This document shows, piece by piece, positions 8,822-18,161 of a stretch of 64,000 nt of DNA. Under the pieces are notes generated by a model, which did no database searches, was not told the DNA's origin, and saw only the letters and a program-made list of their open reading frames with translations. Numbering within the stretch: the first letter of the stretch is position 1; every line of letters begins with the position of its first letter. A program made the position numbers and the translations under genes. The stretch is from Pseudoalteromonas undina (lineage in GTDB: Bacteria; Pseudomonadota; Gammaproteobacteria; Enterobacterales; Alteromonadaceae), in assembly GCF_000238275.3 (NCBI RefSeq), contig NZ_AHCF03000004.1, positions 310,001 to 374,000 on the forward strand, in the 5' to 3' direction.

Positions 8822-8959
8822 TTGCTTTTCCTCGTTAAATGCTTGGTAACACACATTAAGTTGTCAGTAACTTATTGTAGTATTAATCGAGCCACGATAT
8901 TTGTATGTAAAATATTTAAAAATTACTTGTAAATTCTCACTTGCTAGTTAAAGATATAT

Positions 8960-8973
8960 CTTAATCGATTAAG
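8960..8973. promoter_or_regulatory. Second sucrose-locus operator
   Basis: The perfect palindrome CTTAATCGATTAAG shares 15 of 16 bases with the core of the 38-bp site at 7456-7493. It lies between the divergent MFS permease and sucrose phosphorylase genes, 20 bases before the phosphorylase start, where one regulator could control both directions. Confidence 0.75.
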
Positions 8974-8993
8974 TTTCAACTTGGTAATCACAC

Positions 8994-10466
8994 ATGATGA
9001 AGAATAAAGTTCAATTGATCACATATGCTGATCGAATCACCGGTAAAGATATAAACGCATTAACAGCACTTCTAAAGGGTCCACTTAAAGACGTTTTTGC
9101 AGGGGTACACTTATTACCATTTTATAACCCAATAGATGGTAGCGATGCAGGTTTTGACCCAATTAATCACAGTGAAGTTGATGCCCGAATAGGAACTTGG
9201 TCAGATATTCAAGCACTTGGAAAAGACCATGATTTAATGGCCGACTTAATAGTAAACCATGTATCGGCGCAATCGTTTCAATTTCAAGATGTGCTGGCCA
9301 AAGGCAAAGGATCTGAATTTTGGGATTTATTTTTAACTAAAGAAGACGTATTCCCTAATGGCATGAGCAACCAAGAACAACAAGCCATTTACCGTCCGCG
9401 TCCTGGAAGCTGTTTTACACCAATGAAATGCGGTGATGGTCAAACGTATGATTTTTGGACCACCTTTACCGACAACCAAATTGATATAAATGTAAAAGTA
9501 GAAGCAGGCATTGCTTATTTAAATAACGTACTTACTAAATTTTCTGCTAACAACGTAAACATTATTCGTTTAGATGCAGCGGGTTACGCCATTAAGCAAG
9601 CAGGTACTAACTGTTTTATGCTCGATGAAACATTTGCCTATTTAGATAAACTCTCAAAGCAGGCAAATGATTTAGGCATGGAAACCATTGCTGAAATTCA
9701 TAGTCATTATCAAACTCAAGTTGACGTGGCTAAGCGCGTAAACATGGTGTACGACTTTGCCCTACCACCGCTTATTTTACATAGCTTATTTAATAATGAC
9801 GTAGACGCACTGCTTAAGTGGTTACAAATTTCACCACGTAATTGTTTAACTGTACTAGACACCCATGATGGCATTGGCATTATTGACGCGGGTCCAATGG
9901 GCGATAAGCCAGGGCTGTTAAACGCATCTCAAATAGATAATCTAGTAGAAACCATGCATGCCAACAGCAATAACCAGAGCCGTAAAGCAACAGGTGCAGC
10001 TGCAAGTAACGTCGACCTCTATCAAGTTAACTGTACGTATTACGATGCATTGGGCGCAAATGATTTTGATTACTTATTATCTCGCGCCATTCAATTTTTT
10101 GCACCGGGTGTACCACAAGTGTATTACGGTGGTTTATTTGCTTGCAAAAATGATATGGAGCTTCTGGCGAGCACGAATGTTGGTCGTGACATTAATCGCC
10201 CTTATCTAGATGCCGCTAAAATAGATGAAGCGCTAAATAAGCCGGTAGTAAAAGGATTAATAGCGTTAATTAAAATACGTAATGAACACCCTGCATTTGC
10301 TGGTGAATTTACTGCTCAAGGTGGCGCAAGTGTATGTTGTTTAATGTGGAAGCTTGAACAACAGTCAATTTCTTTGAGTATTGATTTTACAAGTCGTACC
10401 GCACTTATTACACAGGTTAATGGTGCTCAAGAAACCACTTTAAACTTACAAAGTTTATTAGTTTAA
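8994..10466 (+). CDS. scrP: Sucrose phosphorylase (GH13 subfamily 18)
   Basis: Seen: 490 residues, close to the family length. The N-terminus VQLITYADRITG and LLPFYNPIDGSDAGFDP are typical of sucrose phosphorylases. Catalytic residues are in place: nucleophile D194 in IRLDAAGY, acid/base E234 in TIAEIHSHY, and the stabilising D292 in LDTHDGIGIID. Known: the enzyme converts sucrose and phosphate to alpha-glucose-1-phosphate and fructose, saving ATP. Start: ATGATG at 8994/8997, either is possible, as no strong ribosome site is visible. Context: divergent from the permease across an operator, with a terminator downstream. Related GH13_18 members act on glucosylglycerate or sucrose-6-phosphate, but fructokinase and LacI neighbours favour sucrose. 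Confidence 0.9.
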   Translation: MMKNKVQLITYADRITGKDINALTALLKGPLKDVFAGVHLLPFYNPIDGSDAGFDPINHSEVDARIGTWSDIQALGKDHDLMADLIVNHVSAQSFQFQDVLAKGKGSEFWDLFLTKEDVFPNGMSNQEQQAIYRPRPGSCFTPMKCGDGQTYDFWTTFTDNQIDINVKVEAGIAYLNNVLTKFSANNVNIIRLDAAGYAIKQAGTNCFMLDETFAYLDKLSKQANDLGMETIAEIHSHYQTQVDVAKRVNMVYDFALPPLILHSLFNNDVDALLKWLQISPRNCLTVLDTHDGIGIIDAGPMGDKPGLLNASQIDNLVETMHANSNNQSRKATGAAASNVDLYQVNCTYYDALGANDFDYLLSRAIQFFAPGVPQVYYGGLFACKNDMELLASTNVGRDINRPYLDAAKIDEALNKPVVKGLIALIKIRNEHPAFAGEFTAQGGASVCCLMWKLEQQSISLSIDFTSRTALITQVNGAQETTLNLQSLLV

Positions 10467-10489
10467 ATAGCTTTATTTGTTGAAAACCA

Positions 10490-10519
10490 AAAAGCCAAGC
10501 AACTTAAGCTTGGCTTTTT
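10490..10519. terminator. Bidirectional terminator between sucrose phosphorylase and LacI regulator
   Basis: AAAAGCCAAGC-AACTTAA-GCTTGGCTTTTTT is a strong stem with a T run on the plus strand and an A run before it. It lies between convergent genes ending at 10466 and 10541. Confidence 0.85.
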
Positions 10520-10540
10520 TATCTGCGCTACTAACAGCGC

Positions 10541-11572
10541 TCAGCTACTTGCACCAATATCGAGTGCGTAACCTACTTCGTGTTGTTTTTCTTCTTTAGA
10601 AATAAATAAGTTAGCAGCTATTACACCTTTTTCTTGGCTATTTTGATGAATAGTCGTAAGGCGAGGCACAAAACGGGCTGCTTCTTCTATGCCATCAAAT
10701 CCAACAATACGTAGCTCATTCCCTATTTTTATCCCTTGTTTTATTGCTTCTCGCATGGTGGCGAGGGCGATTAAATCACTCATACATATAATCACATCAG
10801 GGCGTGGTGAGGCGTTTAATACTTCTTTTGCAGCTATGCTGGCAAAACGCTCGCTACTTTCAGGAATATTCCAAATGCGGTCGTCGGCTACCGTTACATT
10901 CGCTTCATTTAACGCACGCTGATAACCTCGTAAGCGTTGGTGAGAAATAGATTGACCCGTTTCAAACTCATGATGTTCGTAAACTCGGCACAATACATTT
11001 TCATCGAGTAATCTCAAGCCCAATATTGCCACGTTATCAGTTGCACTGTGCAAAACATGTTTGGCTATTTCGTAACTGGCTTGTTCGTTGTTTATATTAA
11101 TTGAGGCGTTGCGGGCAATATCAAAATCCACAGTGACCACATGTTTTTGTACTGTTTTTAGTTGCTCTACTAGTGCTTTATTGCGCGGGCGTCCATAACA
11201 AATAAAGCCATCAACAAAATCAACAACATTATTAAGGTTGTCGCTATTGCCTGAAAACAATAAAACATTAATGCCGTTTTTTTCAAGCACTGAGGTTACA
11301 CCACGCATAAAGCTACTCGCGACAGGGTCTGACACCATATATTCCACGCTATCTGGCAGCACTAAAGCAACAATATTAAATGTGCCACTTCGCAAAGATT
11401 GCGCCGCTTTATTAGGGCCATAATAACCGAGCTCTTTACAAGCTTTAAGTATGGCTTCGCGGCGTTTAGCAGAGAGTTGATCAGGGCGATTAAACGCATT
11501 TGATACCGTAGCATTAGACACACCTAATTCTTTGGCAATACTCTTTAATGTCCAGCGGGTGGGTTTACTCAT
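10541..11572 (-). CDS. scrR: LacI-family regulator of the sucrose locus
   Basis: Seen: 343 residues. N-terminal helix-turn-helix (WTLKSIAKELGVSNATVSNAFNRPDQLS) plus hinge, then a periplasmic-binding-like ligand domain with the SxRPDVIICMSDLIALATM and RIVGFDGIEEAA segments near the C-terminal half. Known: LacI repressors bind palindromes with a central CG, as in the sites at 7456 and 8960. Context: convergent with sucrose phosphorylase. Inferred: it represses the permease, phosphorylase and TBDR until a sucrose-derived ligand is present. No copy of the operator was seen in front of its own gene, so autoregulation is not evident. Confidence 0.8.
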   Translation of the reverse strand: MSKPTRWTLKSIAKELGVSNATVSNAFNRPDQLSAKRREAILKACKELGYYGPNKAAQSLRSGTFNIVALVLPDSVEYMVSDPVASSFMRGVTSVLEKNGINVLLFSGNSDNLNNVVDFVDGFICYGRPRNKALVEQLKTVQKHVVTVDFDIARNASININNEQASYEIAKHVLHSATDNVAILGLRLLDENVLCRVYEHHEFETGQSISHQRLRGYQRALNEANVTVADDRIWNIPESSERFASIAAKEVLNASPRPDVIICMSDLIALATMREAIKQGIKIGNELRIVGFDGIEEAARFVPRLTTIHQNSQEKGVIAANLFISKEEKQHEVGYALDIGASS

Positions 11573-11653
11573 CGGCGACTCTTAACTACTTAGCAGGGAA
11601 TTAGTAAATTAACATATTAGGCTGTTTAATATAACAAAAACTGTTGTATTGAG

Positions 11654-12547
11654 TTAATGCCGACACTGTTTAGGTGCAATACCAAAAGTTTGCTTAAATA
11701 AACGGCTAAAATGACTGGCGCTATTAAAACCAAGGTCGTAGCACACTTTACTTATAGCTTGGCCTTCTAATAAAAGCGTGCGGGCTTTTTTAAGCCTAAG
11801 TTGTTGCTGCCAAAGCGCAGGGCTGGTGCCAAAAGCGAGTTTAAATTGCTGGTAAAACTTACTACGACTCATACAAGTTATTTTGCATAAGGTGTCTATG
11901 TCGAGTGTGTCGCTTAAATGCTCTTCAATGTATTGCAGTGCATCACTCACGTTACTTTTTAGACGCAGTTTATCGCAGTTTGCCATTAATAAATCACGGC
12001 TTTGTTGTTGCAGTAAACGGGTGATCAATTCGTTTAACGATAAATCAATTAGGTAGTGTCGCTCGGCGCCTTGCTCACTAAATAAATGCACCATTCGCTC
12101 TAATAACTGCTGAGTTTGCGCATTATGTTGGGTATGCACTAAATTAGGGCTGTATTCAAATAAGGTATCACTAGCAAAGTTTTGCTGCATATTAAGCGCA
12201 TTAGCCACATTGGTTATTTTATCTGTGCTGATTTCAATCGCTAAACAGGTGGTAGGTGAGTTGAGAGTTGCCTGTGGAAAATCAATCAGCACCCCTTGCT
12301 CGGGCGCTAATACAAACGATTCGTGGGGTAAAAACGCTTTATGATAATGACTATTCTCAACATGCATAATTTTCTTGCCACTGAGCATGGCACAAAACAG
12401 TAATTCGTTTGAATGCAGCGCCACTTTTTGCGCACTTTTATAAGTATCATAAATACTCAGTTCGCTGTTGTCGGCAGCAAAGCTCACTTTGTTTTCAATA
12501 AGTACATCAAGTTGTTGGCGTTTTTTATTTAACTGTGACGAATACAT
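11654..12547 (-). CDS. AraC-family transcriptional regulator
   Basis: Seen: 297 residues. The C-terminal AraC DNA-binding domain holds two helix-turn-helix units (about residues 200-295: LDIDTLCKITCMSRSKFYQQFKLAFGTSPALW and ISKVCYDLGFNSASHFSRLFKQTFGIAPKQ), preceded by a cupin-like N-terminal sensor domain. Context: divergent from the aldehyde dehydrogenase gene, with a pair of direct repeats in between that fit AraC binding. Inferred: it activates that gene in response to an alcohol or aldehyde signal. The start ATG at 12547 gives a natural N-terminus. Confidence 0.8.
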   Translation of the reverse strand: MYSSQLNKKRQQLDVLIENKVSFAADNSELSIYDTYKSAQKVALHSNELLFCAMLSGKKIMHVENSHYHKAFLPHESFVLAPEQGVLIDFPQATLNSPTTCLAIEISTDKITNVANALNMQQNFASDTLFEYSPNLVHTQHNAQTQQLLERMVHLFSEQGAERHYLIDLSLNELITRLLQQQSRDLLMANCDKLRLKSNVSDALQYIEEHLSDTLDIDTLCKITCMSRSKFYQQFKLAFGTSPALWQQQLRLKKARTLLLEGQAISKVCYDLGFNSASHFSRLFKQTFGIAPKQCRH

Positions 12548-12573
12548 AATCAGCCTTTTTAATGATTAAATCG

Positions 12574-12602
12574 TTTGGACTCACAGACAATTTTTTTGGA
12601 CT
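12574..12602. promoter_or_regulatory. Direct-repeat site, candidate AraC-type binding site
   Basis: TTTGGACT occurs at 12574-12581 and again at 12595-12602, 21 bases apart (two helical turns) on the same face of the DNA. AraC activators bind direct repeats with this spacing. It lies between the divergent AraC and aldehyde dehydrogenase genes. Confidence 0.45.
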
Positions 12603-12738
12603 GCTAATCAAGTTTTTAAGCGCTTAATAGTCTAATGTCAATCAATACCGATTAAATATAAAGCAACTAGCTACATTACTCTAACAAGTTGCTGGTATTT
12701 CGGCTTAGACTTTTAGCTAACAACAAGAGAACACACAT

Positions 12739-14259
12739 ATGATTTACGCAAATCCAGGCACAGCAGACGCACTCATCACATTTAAACAGCAGTATGGTAA
12801 CTATATTGGCGGCGAGTGGGTTGAACCCGTTAATGGTCAATACTTTGAGAATATTAGCCCTGTAAATGGCAAAGTGTTTTGTAAAATTCCCCGCTCTGAC
12901 AAAGACGATATTAATTTGGCGCTTGATAAAGCGCATGCCGTAAAAACGCAGTGGGGCACCACCTCAGTTACCGAGCGCAGTAATATTTTATTAAAAATTG
13001 CTGATCGCATTGAACAAAATCTAGAGCTACTTGCAGTGGCCGAAACATGGGATAACGGTAAAGCCATTCGCGAAACCCTCGCCGCGGATATTCCACTTGC
13101 TGCGGACCACTTTCGTTACTTTGCCGGTTGCTTGCGTGCTCAAGATGGCAGTATTGGTGAAATAGACGAAACCACGGTGGCGTATCATTTTCATGAACCA
13201 TTAGGTGTTGTAGGGCAAATTATTCCGTGGAACTTTCCAATTTTAATGGCTGCATGGAAACTAGCACCTGCACTTGCAGCTGGTAACTGTGTGGTACTTA
13301 AACCTGCTGAGCAAACACCCGCCTCAATATTAGTATTAATGGAAATTATTGGTGATTTACTACCCGGCGGCGTGCTAAACGTAGTAAATGGCTTTGGTAA
13401 AGAAGCCGGTGAAGCACTGGCAACTAATACGCGTATAGCTAAAATTGCCTTTACAGGCTCAACCCCTGTGGGTTCACATATTTTAAAATGCGCAGCTGAA
13501 AATATTATTCCTTCAACGGTAGAACTTGGGGGAAAATCACCTAATATCTTCTTTAACGATGTTATGGAAAAAGACGACTCATACCTAGATAAAGCAATTG
13601 AGGGCGCTATTCTTGCCTACTTTAACCAAGGTGAAGTATGTACTTGTCCATCACGCTTGTTCATTCAAGAAGATATTTATGAGCAATTTATAGAACGCAT
13701 TTTAAAACGTACCAAGCAAATTAAACGCGGTAACCCGCTAGACAGCGAAACCATGGTAGGTGCGCAAGCCTCTAAAGCACAGTTTGATAAAATTTTAAGT
13801 TACATAGATATTGGCAAACAAGAAGGTGCTGAAGTACTCAGTGGCGGTCATGTTGAGCAACTTAGCGATGAGCTAAATGGTGGCTATTACATTCAACCTA
13901 CTTTATTAAAAGGCACTAACGATATGCGCGTGTTCCAAGAAGAAATTTTTGGCCCCGTTATTTCAATGTCGACCTTTAAAGACGAAGCCGAAGCGCTCGA
14001 ATTGGCTAACAGCTCAGAATTTGGTTTAGGCGCAGGTGTATGGAGCCGTAATATGAACCGCGCTTATCACTTTGGTCGCAAAATAGAAGCCGGTCGCGTA
14101 TGGACCAACTGTTACCATATGTACCCAGCACACGCTGCGTTTGGCGGTTATAAAAAGTCTGGTATAGGCCGCGAAACGCACAAACTCGCGCTCGATCATT
14201 ACCAACAAACTAAAAACTTATTAGTAAGTTACAGCGAAGATCCCCTTGGCTTCTTTTAA
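12739..14259 (+). CDS. aldB: AldB/ExaC-type aldehyde dehydrogenase
   Basis: Seen: 506 residues, matching AldB-type NAD(P)-dependent aldehyde dehydrogenases along the whole length: N-terminal [20 protein letters not shown], cofactor-binding [20 protein letters not shown], the general base E262 in VELGGKSPN, the catalytic C301 in [12 protein letters not shown], and a C-terminal [18 protein letters not shown]. Known: AldB oxidises acetaldehyde and other short aldehydes to acids; ExaC does this in ethanol oxidation. Context: single gene, divergent AraC regulator, own terminator. The physiological aldehyde is not known from the sequence. Confidence 0.9.
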   Translation: MIYANPGTADALITFKQQYGNYIGGEWVEPVNGQYFENISPVNGKVFCKIPRSDKDDINLALDKAHAVKTQWGTTSVTERSNILLKIADRIEQNLELLAVAETWDNGKAIRETLAADIPLAADHFRYFAGCLRAQDGSIGEIDETTVAYHFHEPLGVVGQIIPWNFPILMAAWKLAPALAAGNCVVLKPAEQTPASILVLMEIIGDLLPGGVLNVVNGFGKEAGEALATNTRIAKIAFTGSTPVGSHILKCAAENIIPSTVELGGKSPNIFFNDVMEKDDSYLDKAIEGAILAYFNQGEVCTCPSRLFIQEDIYEQFIERILKRTKQIKRGNPLDSETMVGAQASKAQFDKILSYIDIGKQEGAEVLSGGHVEQLSDELNGGYYIQPTLLKGTNDMRVFQEEIFGPVISMSTFKDEAEALELANSSEFGLGAGVWSRNMNRAYHFGRKIEAGRVWTNCYHMYPAHAAFGGYKKSGIGRETHKLALDHYQQTKNLLVSYSEDPLGFF

Positions 14260-14298
14260 TAAGGCGTTTTAGTTTAAACAAACAACCTATAAGTAATG

Positions 14299-14332
14299 AA
14301 AGCGCTGCATTGTTGTAGCGCTTTGTTTTTTT
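14299..14332 (+). terminator. Terminator after the aldehyde dehydrogenase
   Basis: AAAGCGCT and AGCGCTTT pair across a short loop, followed by GTTTTTTT, 40 bases past the stop codon. Confidence 0.8.
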
Positions 14333-14585
14333 AAAAACTAATACTGATAGCATTTGATTAGTGGTTAATTATAATAATAAAGAAATGATTTATTAATGAC
14401 GCGAAATAAAACCTCAGTGAATCATGCACAAAGAGGGTAATAAGGCGCTGGGTTGAAAAAGTAGATTAAAGGTTCTAGCTCAGGGCTGTTTGTACAAGCT
14501 CACAGCTCGTCACTCGAAGCCGGCTCATTTTCTCCTCTGTGTTTAAAAAGGCTTTAGTGAATTAATCACAAAAAGGATTATGGTG

Positions 14586-15191
14586 ATGTTTGAAACGATT
14601 GCGATTTATTCAGGGTTAATAGCCACATTATGGATATTCATTGGTGTTTATGTAGCAAGTCGGTTTTATAAAGGTTACAGCCATTCTAAACAATTTTGTA
14701 GTGAATTAGGTGCAACAGGAAGCCCAACTGAAAAACTGTCACCGCTAATTAATAATTATCCTTTAGGTTTTCTATTTTGCTTTTTTGGCTGGTATTTGGC
14801 GCAATTGGCTAATGTTTCTATATTGGTTAATATCGCTGGTTGGTTAGTTATAGTGCATGGTATTGGTACCTGGGTTGCGGGTTATTTTCCTATGGATGCT
14901 GACCCATTTACTAAACATCCAACTTTTAGCTGCAAGGTACATTCTTGGGCTGGTTTTATTATGTTACTTTCGTTGGTTGTAGCACCAATATTAATAGCTA
15001 TTAGTCCAACCACAGAAGTTATCTCTCTATACTTTCGTGTTTTTTCAATTGTTTCTGTTATCGCTACAGTTTATTATCTGTTTGCTATGGCTAAAGCAAT
15101 AAAACTACAAAGTAAACCTGGTACCTATCAACGTATCTCTTATGGTATTCAATTAAGTTGGTTAAGTGTTTTTTCAATAGCATTAATTTAA
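14586..15191 (+). CDS. DUF998-family membrane protein
   Basis: Seen: 201 residues, six or so hydrophobic segments. The pattern FCSELGATGSPTEKLSPLINNYPLGF in an early loop and GYFPMDADPFTKHPTFSCKVHSWAGF in a middle loop is typical of the DUF998 family. Known: the family is integral to the membrane with unknown function. Start: AAGGA lies 8 bases before the ATG at 14586; another ATG at 14580 is too close to it. The 247 bases before the gene hold no coding frame that I can support. The gene heads a group of small accessory genes that look lower in GC than their neighbours. Confidence 0.7.
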   Translation: MFETIAIYSGLIATLWIFIGVYVASRFYKGYSHSKQFCSELGATGSPTEKLSPLINNYPLGFLFCFFGWYLAQLANVSILVNIAGWLVIVHGIGTWVAGYFPMDADPFTKHPTFSCKVHSWAGFIMLLSLVVAPILIAISPTTEVISLYFRVFSIVSVIATVYYLFAMAKAIKLQSKPGTYQRISYGIQLSWLSVFSIALI

Positions 15192-15305
15192 AACAATCAC
15201 TAGTGCCTATCATTTGTTTAAACGTTAGGCTTGTCAATCTAAGAAATACATCAGCATTGTGTTGATTTTAGCTCATTATTTGGGCTTATAAATTAAGGAA
15301 GACTC

Positions 15306-15515
15306 ATGAATATAAACGATACCAAATTACGTTTTATTTTACTAAGAGGTCCTTTAGGCTGGGGAATTTCTACAGCTATTTTATTTCAATTAATCATGCA
15401 CCTTACAGGTGAGCAAGATTTTTTTGATGGAATCATTTCATCTTTAATAATATTTCCTTTAGTAGGCATATTATTTGGATACTTTATGTGGCATTCAAAA
15501 CATAAAAAGAACTAA
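15306..15515 (+). CDS. Small hypothetical membrane protein
   Basis: Seen: 69 residues, with two hydrophobic stretches (GPLGWGISTAILFQLIMHLTG and GIISSLIIFPLVGILFGYFMW) and a basic tail HSKHKKN that should face the cytoplasm. The ribosome site AAGGAAGAC is well placed before the ATG. I do not recognise a family. Its neighbours are equally small accessory genes, and nothing points to a function. Confidence 0.55.
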   Translation: MNINDTKLRFILLRGPLGWGISTAILFQLIMHLTGEQDFFDGIISSLIIFPLVGILFGYFMWHSKHKKN

Positions 15516-15586
15516 ATAACTGAGAGACCTACCTTAATTACTTGGTTTTTTTGAAAGTTTTTAGCTGTAATTACAAGGAGGTTTGA

Positions 15587-16138
15587 GTGAACATTTGTGA
15601 AACCCAAAGATTGCTTATTCGGCAGTTTTCAATTGATGATGTGCCGGCATTAAGTAAAATTCTTAGTGACGATGAAGTGATGAAATACTCAATTCGTGGT
15701 GTGTGCGATGAAGCCGCAACTGGTGAATTTATAAAGTGGTGTTTACAATGCTACGATTCATATGATTTGGGCCCATGGGCACTAATAGATAAAAACAGCG
15801 ATTTATTGATTGGATTTTGTGGTATTTCCCCACAAAGTGTTGCGGGGAACGAAGAGCCTAATTTAGGGTATCGATTAGCGGTCGATTTTTGGAATAAAGG
15901 CTTAGCCTGCGAAGCGGCTAAAAGTGTTTTAAAGTATGTGTTTACTCAAACTACTCATCAATCCGTTGTTGTTATTATTGAACCTGAGCATATTGCGTCA
16001 TTGAGAGTAGCAAAGAAAATTGGCTTTACAGATTATAGCAATCATGAATTTCACGGTCGTGCCGTACAGTTATATCGATTAACAAAGGCGCAGTGGAATG
16101 AATGGACTTCTTTAGATGTTGCTTATGTAGCTACCTAA
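15587..16138 (+). CDS. GNAT acetyltransferase, RimJ/RimL type
   Basis: Seen: 183 residues: ICETQRLLIRQFSIDDVPALSKIL at the N-terminus, LIGFCGISP, then PNLGYRLAVDFWNKGLACEAAKSVLKYVF and SLRVAKKIGFTDY, the order of GNAT motifs C, A and B. Known: RimJ/RimL-type enzymes acetylate protein N-termini or small molecules using acetyl-CoA; the substrate here is not evident. Start: GTG at 15587 with a perfect AAGGAGG ribosome site seven bases upstream. Confidence 0.8.
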   Translation: MNICETQRLLIRQFSIDDVPALSKILSDDEVMKYSIRGVCDEAATGEFIKWCLQCYDSYDLGPWALIDKNSDLLIGFCGISPQSVAGNEEPNLGYRLAVDFWNKGLACEAAKSVLKYVFTQTTHQSVVVIIEPEHIASLRVAKKIGFTDYSNHEFHGRAVQLYRLTKAQWNEWTSLDVAYVAT

Positions 16139-16181
16139 AGCTCAAGATAGTTAACTTTGGTTTGTTAAAAGAAAATTTTTA

Positions 16182-16439
16182 ATGGATATAGATTCTCACA
16201 TAGTTCAGCTTGAAAAAAATAACCGAAAGTTATTTAGTGCCTCTCATCATTTGGGACTTACGATAGCGATGGCTGTTATTATTTTGTTGTTAATGTTTTA
16301 TTTCAGCCCATTGATAGGGCTTGCTTGTTCAGGTTTTGCTGCTTTCTTTTTAAACTTTTTCTATTCACAGTATACCTTTAGAAAACTCAACGCCCGCATA
16401 ACACTACTGCAAACCAAAATTGAACAAACCTCTAAGTAA
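16182..16439 (+). CDS. Small membrane protein with coiled-coil tail
   Basis: Seen: 85 residues. The short N-terminal segment VQLEKNNRKL is followed by two membrane segments (LGLTIAMAVIILLLMFYF and PLIGLACSGFAAFFLNFFY) and a C-terminal amphipathic stretch (RKLNARITLLQTKIEQ) that can form a coiled coil. No family is recognised. It lies 43 bases after the acetyltransferase and could be cotranscribed with it. Confidence 0.5.
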   Translation: MDIDSHIVQLEKNNRKLFSASHHLGLTIAMAVIILLLMFYFSPLIGLACSGFAAFFLNFFYSQYTFRKLNARITLLQTKIEQTSK

Positions 16440-16616
16440 GCTGTTGCTCTTAATTTAAAGCCAGTTCATTTTAAATGTTACTCATTGTTAGCTGCTTTTA
16501 TTGTTGCTAAGTTATTGCTGTAAAAAAGTTTGCTGATACTTATTGGATTTAAGATATTTTTAGTTCCACCAAATGAGTTTACAGTAATTATATAGCCTAA
16601 TTTAAAATGGATTTTC

Positions 16617-18089
16617 ATGAACATAAAAACAAAAATAGTTAGCCGTACTTTATTGAGCGCTTTATTAATTACGCCTACCTTGAGCATGGCCGAATTATCG
16701 CTAACTCCTAAAACCCCAGAGCAATGGCGCAGTGTTACTGAGCGTGATATTGAAGCTGCTTACAGCATATCGGCAAAAAATCACCCTGGCATGTTTGATG
16801 TTAACAACCCAGCCTTTCCTGAATTATTAAAGCAAGCAAAAGCAGAAGCACTTGCACTTTCTGCTAAAGCGAGCGGACCACAGGTTCATGTTGCAGCAAT
16901 TGCGCGTTTTAGTACTGTGCTACAAGATGGTCATGCCGGTGTGTTTTCACGCGTTGAACGACCTGCTCGTCGCTGGCCTGGTTTTCGTGCAGTTTGGCGA
17001 GGTGATGCATTAAAAGTGTATTACAGTGAAACAGATAATATAAATAAAGGCGACGTGATAAGTGGCTGCGATGGGCAAAGTACCGAGACGTTAATGCGAC
17101 AAAGAGTGTTTAAGTTTCATGGACAGGTTACACAGCCTGGGCATTGGTGGCAGCAAGGTTGGCGATTACTTGTTGATGAGGGCAACCCATTTTTAACACC
17201 TCTAAAAGAATGTCAATTTTTTAGAGCCAATGGACAATCCTACAGTAAAACCCTTGATTGGTCTGTTCAGCCAAAGAGTGTAAGTAAGCATTTAACACAC
17301 GCCTATAATGGGGATGAGCTTGCAACCGATTTAACTTGGCCTGCACAAAACACTGCGTGGATTGCTATGCCTAGTTTTGCAAATAACGATAAGCAAACTA
17401 AAGATTACAATAATCTTTATAAGAAGGTGACGAGTCAACGTTCCAAGTTACTCAGTGCAAAAGCGGTGGTTTTAGATCTTCGTCATAACCAAGGTGGCTC
17501 GTCGTATTGGAGCTTAACGCTTGCAAAAGCGTTGTGGGGTGAGCAAATTGTTGAACAAAAAATGGATAGCTACTCACAAAATAGCCGGGTTTGGTGGAGA
17601 GCGTCGAAAGACAATACTAACTATGTAAAATCGTTAATTGACGTGGTAAAAGATCAACCTGAAGTTCATGAACTGATTAAAGAAATAGCAGCAGGTATGG
17701 CGCAGTCACTTGAAAATAATAAGCCATTTTACATTGAAGAGCTGCAAAATAAATCAAACCTAAGCGAAAGTACGATACCAGTAAGTGACTTCAAAACACC
17801 GGTTGTTGTTATTGTACCGCCACAGTGTGCAAGTGCCTGTCTTGACGCCATTGATGTATTTAAGCAGTTTTCAAACACTCAGTTATTTGGCGCGCCAAGC
17901 AGTGCTGATTCATTGTATATGGATGTTCGATTAGCCGAGTTACCCTCAGGGTTAGGTAAAGTGATTATCCCTAATAAAGTGTATGTTAATAGAGCAAGAG
18001 GAAAGGGTGATTACTACAACCCCGATATTGCCTATAACGATATTGATTGGACAACCGACAAGTTATTAGAAAAAATTAAACATTTATGA
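16617..18089 (+). CDS. S41-family (tail-specific protease-like) secreted peptidase
   Basis: Seen: 490 residues. A signal peptide (LLSALLITPTLSMAE) is followed by a helical N-terminal part and a PDZ-like stretch (KGDVISGCDGQSTETLM, about 144-160), then the S41 core with VVLDLRHNQGGSSYW (284-298) and PPQCASACLDAIDVF (401-415), in which S406 is the likely nucleophile. Known: S41 peptidases use a Ser/Lys dyad and cut exposed C-termini or peptides. The equivalent lysine cannot be assigned with certainty. The gene stands alone and ends in a terminator. Its ATG at 16617 directly starts a signal peptide. Confidence 0.75.
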   Translation: MNIKTKIVSRTLLSALLITPTLSMAELSLTPKTPEQWRSVTERDIEAAYSISAKNHPGMFDVNNPAFPELLKQAKAEALALSAKASGPQVHVAAIARFSTVLQDGHAGVFSRVERPARRWPGFRAVWRGDALKVYYSETDNINKGDVISGCDGQSTETLMRQRVFKFHGQVTQPGHWWQQGWRLLVDEGNPFLTPLKECQFFRANGQSYSKTLDWSVQPKSVSKHLTHAYNGDELATDLTWPAQNTAWIAMPSFANNDKQTKDYNNLYKKVTSQRSKLLSAKAVVLDLRHNQGGSSYWSLTLAKALWGEQIVEQKMDSYSQNSRVWWRASKDNTNYVKSLIDVVKDQPEVHELIKEIAAGMAQSLENNKPFYIEELQNKSNLSESTIPVSDFKTPVVVIVPPQCASACLDAIDVFKQFSNTQLFGAPSSADSLYMDVRLAELPSGLGKVIIPNKVYVNRARGKGDYYNPDIAYNDIDWTTDKLLEKIKHL

Positions 18090-18091
18090 AA

Positions 18092-18118
18092 AAAGCCGCT
18101 CAATGAGCGGCTTTGACT
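18092..18118. terminator. Terminator between S41 peptidase and TBDR
   Basis: AAAGCCGCT-CAATG-AGCGGCTTT begins three bases after the S41 stop codon, with A and T tracts flanking. It lies between convergent genes and may work both ways. Confidence 0.7.
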
Positions 18119-18161
18119 TTTCAATTATAGGGGGTAATCAAAACTGTGTTTGGGCAAGGTA

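Noticed and set aside
15224..15230. GTTAGGC core-like heptamer after the DUF998 gene
   Set aside because: A near-inverted repeat precedes it, but there is no matching left core and no complementary core in the following cassette, unlike at 52 kb. Likely chance.
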